A program made the translations under genes and the position numbers. A stretch of DNA of 64,000 nucleotides from positions 1-64,000 of the forward strand of contig DASVDE010000016.1 in the NCBI GenBank assembly GCA_036381235.1. The letters are read 5' to 3'. Below the pieces are notes generated by a model. The model saw only the letters and a list, made by a program, of their open reading frames with translations, did no database searches and was not told the DNA's origin. This stretch comes from DASVDE01 sp036381235. Lineage in GTDB: Bacteria > Actinomycetota > Thermoleophilia > Solirubrobacterales > 70-9. Below are positions 60,626 through 64,000 of this stretch, piece after piece. How positions within the stretch are numbered: position 1 is the first letter of the stretch; each line of letters opens with the position of its first letter.

Positions 60626-62986
60626 GTGATTAGCGCCGGCTCCTACATCCTCAGCGCCGCGGCCCTGGCTGCCGTCGCTCTCTCCATCGGCTTCAGCGCC
60701 GTTTGCCTGCGCCAACGCTTGCTCTCCACCTGGGAAGGCGCCCCGGCCCGTCTTGTCGAGGCCATCGTCGGCATCGCCCTCCTGATCTGGCTCTCCGAGC
60801 TCCTCGGCGTCTTGAATCTCTTCTACGCCTGGACTCTCGTCCTCACATCTCTGGCGCTGGCTGGGGTGCTCGCCTGGCGCCTTCGGGGCAAATCCGCTTC
60901 GCCCGCGGGTGGCAGGGGGGGAGGGGGGTCGAGGACGGACCGTGGCCCGCCCGCAGGGCCCCCCTCCCCCCCTGACAGGACCCGCGGCGCAGCGGCTATG
61001 TCCCTGATCGCGCTGGGCGTCGTCGCCCTCGTCTTCGCCCACTGGGGCTTGACGACCAAAGACGCCCTCGGCCGCGGCATCTTCAACTTCGACTCCCTCT
61101 GGTACCACATGCCCTTCGCGGTGGATATGGTGCAGAGCCATTCGGTCACCGGGCTCCACTACACCGAGACCGTCTTCACGAATTGGTTCTACCCGCAGAA
61201 CTCGGAGCTTCTGCACGCGGCTGGGATCGCGCTGACGCAACGCGACACCCTGTCGCTTTTCATCAACTTCGGCTTCCTCGGGCTCGCCTTCCTGGCCGCC
61301 TGGTGCATCGGCAGGCCCTATGGGCGCGGCCACCTCAGCGTTGTCGCCGCAGCGGTGGTCCTCGAATGCCACACCCTCGTCGTGCGCGAGCCCGGGGCAG
61401 CGAAGAACGACCTGATGGCCGCGGCTCTCTTGCTTGCCGCCATTGCGATCCTCGTAAATGCTTGGGTTGCCGACCGTCGCTTCGGAGCCCGAAATTCGGC
61501 GGCCGGCGACGAAAAGCAGCAGGTAAGGGGGGAGTTGCCCGTTGGGTGGCCGCTTGCCGTTGCGGGGTTGGCGGTCGGGCTGGCCGCGGGAACCAAGTTC
61601 ACCGTGATGGCGATGGCTGCGGCGTTGAGCCTCACGGTGATCGTGCTGGCGCCCGTCGGGAAGCGGTGGGCGGCCGCGGCTTGTTGGTTCCTGCCGGCCC
61701 TGGCGGGCGGCGGCTTCTGGTACCTGCGCAACCTGGTCGTCGTCGGCAACCCACTGCCCCAGGTGGAGAAGCTGGGGCCGATCGCACTGCCCCATCCCGA
61801 GCGCCTGCAGACCGCCCGCCCCGACTTCTCCGTTGCCCACTACGCGACTGACACGGCCGTCTGGCGCGATTACTTCGGGCCGGGTCTGGACCACGCCTTC
61901 GGGGCCCTCTGGCCGCTGGTGATCGGCGGCGCGATCCTCGGCGCGATGCTCGCCATCTTCCGCTCCTCCAGCCGCACTCCTGGTGAAACGCAAAAAGCAG
62001 CAAATAGATGGTCTTTGCGTTGCACCGGGGACCGGGTGGTGCGCTGGATGGGCGGAGTGGCGCTGTTCGGCATGGTCGCCTACCTCTTCACTCCGCTCAG
62101 CGCCGCCGGCGCCGAGGGGGCGCCGGTCGCCTTTGCGATCAATCTCCGCTTCGCCATCCCCGCCATGCTCATCGGCCTCACTCTGCTTCCCCTTGCCTCG
62201 ATTTTTGACGACCGCGACCCCGCAACGGCGACGAAGTCGGCTTTTGCCCCGCTCCCGTGGGGTCAAAGTGGACAGCGGCTTCTGCTGGGTCTCCTGCTGG
62301 TGGTACTCGTCTTCACCGATCGGCCCGATGCCGTGCTGCGGGATCCAGACCGGGTCTTCGCTGTCTTGCTAGCGGTTTTTCTTGTCCTGATCCCTGCAGG
62401 CTTGATCTACGCGCGCAGGCGCGGCGCCTCACTCGCGGCTGTTTCGGCCGGCTTTGCAGCGCTCGCCCTGGCGATCCTCGCAATCGGCTATCCCGTGCAG
62501 CGCAACTACCTTCGCGACCGCTTCGCAAACCAGGACCCCGAGACGAGCATCCCCGGCATGCACCTCGACTCCGCCTACCGCTGGGCACGCGGCCTCTCCG
62601 GCGCGCGCATCGGCCTCGTCGGCACCTCCGCAGGCTTCCTCGAATACGGCTTCTACGGGACCGACCTCTCCAACGAGGTCCGTTACCTCGGCGCCAAGGG
62701 TCCGCATGGCGCCTTCAACGCGATCCCCCACTGCCACTCCTTCCGTGCCGCCGTCAACGCAGCCGACCTCGACTACCTGGTCACCGCCCCCTTCCTCAAC
62801 TTCATCCACGCCGACGAACCGATCCCCTCGCCCGAGTCAGTATGGCTCCGCGGGGAGCCGGCGGTAACGCCGATCGATCGCAGTGGCCCAGTGATCGTCT
62901 GGCGCCTGCGGGGCCGCCTCGACCCGTCGGCCTGCGGCCCGGCCAACGCTCCCCTTCGCCACGTTCCGAACGCCCCGTCCAGCTAA
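60626..62986 (+). CDS. Large polytopic membrane protein, glycosyltransferase GT-C-like, with palindromic insertions
   Basis: A 786-aa integral membrane protein with at least ten hydrophobic segments. The early external motif FNFDSLWYHMPFAVDMVQSH and WFYPQNSELLHAAGI, then EPGAAKNDLMAAAL, suggest a GT-C enzyme with an Asp-type active site, but I cannot assign the sugar or family. At about residues 93-121 (Gly/Pro/Arg-rich), 287-305 (GARNSAAGDEKQQVR) and 452-468 (TPGETQKAANRWSLRC) there are non-hydrophobic islands encoded by palindromic DNA that break the loops between helices. GTG start with GGAG upstream; follows the FtsB-like gene by 18 bases. Confidence 0.72.
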   Translation: MISAGSYILSAAALAAVALSIGFSAVCLRQRLLSTWEGAPARLVEAIVGIALLIWLSELLGVLNLFYAWTLVLTSLALAGVLAWRLRGKSASPAGGRGGGGSRTDRGPPAGPPSPPDRTRGAAAMSLIALGVVALVFAHWGLTTKDALGRGIFNFDSLWYHMPFAVDMVQSHSVTGLHYTETVFTNWFYPQNSELLHAAGIALTQRDTLSLFINFGFLGLAFLAAWCIGRPYGRGHLSVVAAAVVLECHTLVVREPGAAKNDLMAAALLLAAIAILVNAWVADRRFGARNSAAGDEKQQVRGELPVGWPLAVAGLAVGLAAGTKFTVMAMAAALSLTVIVLAPVGKRWAAAACWFLPALAGGGFWYLRNLVVVGNPLPQVEKLGPIALPHPERLQTARPDFSVAHYATDTAVWRDYFGPGLDHAFGALWPLVIGGAILGAMLAIFRSSSRTPGETQKAANRWSLRCTGDRVVRWMGGVALFGMVAYLFTPLSAAGAEGAPVAFAINLRFAIPAMLIGLTLLPLASIFDDRDPATATKSAFAPLPWGQSGQRLLLGLLLVVLVFTDRPDAVLRDPDRVFAVLLAVFLVLIPAGLIYARRRGASLAAVSAGFAALALAILAIGYPVQRNYLRDRFANQDPETSIPGMHLDSAYRWARGLSGARIGLVGTSAGFLEYGFYGTDLSNEVRYLGAKGPHGAFNAIPHCHSFRAAVNAADLDYLVTAPFLNFIHADEPIPSPESVWLRGEPAVTPIDRSGPVIVWRLRGRLDPSACGPANAPLRHVPNAPSS
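60903..60987. repeat. Long palindrome in the GT-C-like gene
   Basis: Stem of CCGCGGGT (60903-60910) with ACCCGCGG (60980-60987), then 16 perfect pairs between 60913-60928 (G-rich) and 60959-60974 (C-rich), with a 30-base loop. In the protein it is the linker GRGGGGS and PPSPPD region. Confidence 0.75.
61979..62029. repeat. Second palindrome in the GT-C-like gene
   Basis: Left arm CCTGGTGAAACGCAAA (61979-61994) pairs in 14 of 16 positions with TTTGCGTTGCACCGGG (62014-62029). The A-rich loop, with AAAAAGCAGCA, is unlike the high-GC gene around it. A related AAAAGCAGCA string occurs at about 61511-61520. Confidence 0.65.
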
Positions 62987-62996
62987 CCTCGGCTCG

Positions 62997-63320
62997 GTGA
63001 GCTATCCGGTCGAGAACGCCCTCTTCCAGTGGGAAGAGGGATGGCGAACATTGCAGGGGTTGAGCGACCCTCGCACTCGTCGCCTGGCCGACCGTGTCGT
63101 CGACGCCGTGCGCGAGGAGCTGCGACGGCGGATAGGGCCAACCTTCACCGCGGCCGAGTTGGCCGACCTCTACGGGCGCGGCACGGACTGGTGCCAGCAG
63201 GTGGCTCTCGACGTCGCTCCCGGGGTCGAGACAGACCCGCAGTCGCTCGCCGATGCGGCCTTCTGGATATACCTGCGCGGTGCTCGCGACTTTGCCGGCG
63301 GCCGCCGGTTACTCGTCTGA
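62997..63320 (+). CDS. Small hypothetical protein
   Basis: A 107-aa mostly helical protein (MSYPVENALFQWEEGWRTLQ; later RRRIGPTFTAAELADLYGRG and DAAFWIYLRGARDFAGG). WCQQVALDVAPG contains its only Cys. I do not recognise a function. GTG start ten bases after the GT-C-like gene stop. Its end overlaps the convergent basic/acidic protein gene by 12 bases. Confidence 0.7.
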   Translation: MSYPVENALFQWEEGWRTLQGLSDPRTRRLADRVVDAVREELRRRIGPTFTAAELADLYGRGTDWCQQVALDVAPGVETDPQSLADAAFWIYLRGARDFAGGRRLLV

Positions 63321-63989
63321 GTCGTCGTCGCCGGAGGGGCCTGGTGGCGGACCCGGGCGGCGGATCACGATCTGATCGGGATCGATGCGGACCGTGACCT
63401 CGTGCTTGCCGGCCCAGTGCTGAGCGTAGATCGGGTTGTCTTTGATCGTCGGGTCCAGCCACAGTCCATAGCCGTCCCGCTCGCCATGGTCGAAGGTCGC
63501 CTCGTACTCGGGGCGTTTCCGGCCGCGTCCGCCGCGCCGCCCCCGGCGTCGCCTGCGACGGGCCTGGCTTTTGCCGTCGCCCTCCTGCTCCCCGCGTTCC
63601 TCGCGGTCACCTTGGCCACCACGGCTCTCTCGGCGTTGCCGCTGCCGGCCTTCTTGACGCCCTCTGCCGGCACGCTCGGCGCCATTTCCCTCGACCTCAT
63701 CTTCGCCTTCATCTTCAGAGGGGGCCTCAGCCTCCGCTTCCTCCTCCTCTTCGACTTCCTCTTCCTCCTCCTCGGCGGTAGCCGCCTCGATCTCGGCCTC
63801 GATCTCGTCGCGGAGGTCGATCTCGCCGGAGGTGTCCTCCTCGTCGGCGGTGAGGTCGTGTTGGCTGCGGAACTCGCGCAGCTCAGCGGCGCTGACCTCC
63901 AGTTGGTGGGCGATCCAGGCGTCGGTGCGGCCCTGGCGCACCCAGGCGCGGATCTGGTTCAGCTGTGGCTTCAGAGAGCGTCGTGCCAT
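63309..63989 (-). CDS. Acidic/basic low-complexity protein with N-terminal HTH
   Basis: A 226-aa protein of four parts. Residues 1-45 look like a helix-turn-helix (KPQLNQIRAWVRQGRTDAWI, then AHQLEVSAAELREFRSQHD). Residues 50-100 are almost pure Glu with Asp and Ala. Residues 105-160 are Arg/Gly/Gln-rich, RGG-like. The last 60 residues are a small folded unit (EYEATFDHGERDGYGLWLDP, then HWAGKHEVTVRIDPDQIVI) before a Pro/Asp tail. The opposite charges suggest nucleic-acid binding or self-association, perhaps an RNA-related scaffold. The ATG lies 12 bases from the window edge; a start further upstream cannot be excluded. Confidence 0.7.
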   Translation of the reverse strand: MARRSLKPQLNQIRAWVRQGRTDAWIAHQLEVSAAELREFRSQHDLTADEEDTSGEIDLRDEIEAEIEAATAEEEEEEVEEEEEAEAEAPSEDEGEDEVEGNGAERAGRGRQEGRQRQRRESRGGQGDREERGEQEGDGKSQARRRRRRGRRGGRGRKRPEYEATFDHGERDGYGLWLDPTIKDNPIYAQHWAGKHEVTVRIDPDQIVIRRPGPPPGPSGDDDSDE

Positions 63990-64000
63990 CGGCGGGCGAG

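Overview
The window is high-GC chromosomal DNA from an actinobacterium. The overall gene set, the many GTG and TTG starts, and an AT-hook/winged-helix DNA-binding protein point to the class Thermoleophilia (Solirubrobacterales-like); this placement is inference from gene content. No phage, insertion sequence, CRISPR array or rRNA was seen. The only RNA gene found is tRNA-Gln(UUG). Coding density is very high: no stretch over 300 bases lacks a gene, and many genes overlap by 1 or 4 bases (TGATG, GTGA, ATGA).

Layout. 1-7.4 kb: TCA-cycle genes (sdhB partial, sdhA, icd, mdh) with an M50/CBS protease and an AidB-type acyl-CoA dehydrogenase. 7.4-14.8 kb: a nucleoid-type DNA-binding protein, two lipid-modifying membrane enzymes (desaturase, hydroxylase), a small Cys4 protein, and an hsp20-lon-glycosyltransferase operon. 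14.8-27.6 kb: accessory genes: TetR/MMPL exporter pair, amidase, DUF2855, an operon of ABM protein, acyl-CoA ligase and an R2lox-SCP2 fusion, an MFS transporter, an AlkZ-like protein, a VOC protein and a VapBC-type toxin-antitoxin pair. 27.6-36 kb: glyS, fmdB-like, LCP ligase, ROK kinase, rsmI, metG, a phosphoesterase and a lactate-oxidase-family enzyme. 36-63 kb: an old housekeeping order also known from Bacillus and other Gram-positives (rsmI-metG-tatD-rsmA-ispE ... glmU-prs-rplY-pth ... mfd-surA-eno-divIC), interrupted by lineage genes such as a DedA-PAP2 fusion, a PucR regulator, a UbiB-type kinase and a deacetylase cluster.

Expression signals. A TANNNT hexamer lies 6-10 bases before the start codon at 17 or more genes, so leaderless mRNA appears to be a common mode here. 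This pattern moved several start calls, because in some genes an ATG lies inside the -10 box itself. Shine-Dalgarno sequences are used mainly by internal operon genes and a few genes with leaders.

Most unusual content. (1) Three 109-111 nt hairpin repeats have a conserved core, but their outer arms differ from copy to copy while staying complementary within each copy; the arms carry the TAG stop of the upstream gene at three gene ends. (2) Palindromic, low-complexity islands sit in frame inside coding regions (a 786-aa membrane protein, the MMPL exporter, sdhB). (3) The R2lox-like oxidase fused to an SCP2 lipid-binding domain keeps the metal ligands and the Tyr/Val pair that form the family's ether cross-link. 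(4) pth has no ATG/GTG/TTG start and follows rplY in the same frame after a single TAG; the fah-type gene shows a similar CTG-start problem. Perfect palindromes near the MMPL and antitoxin starts and tandem boxes upstream of the DNA-binding protein are candidate operators.
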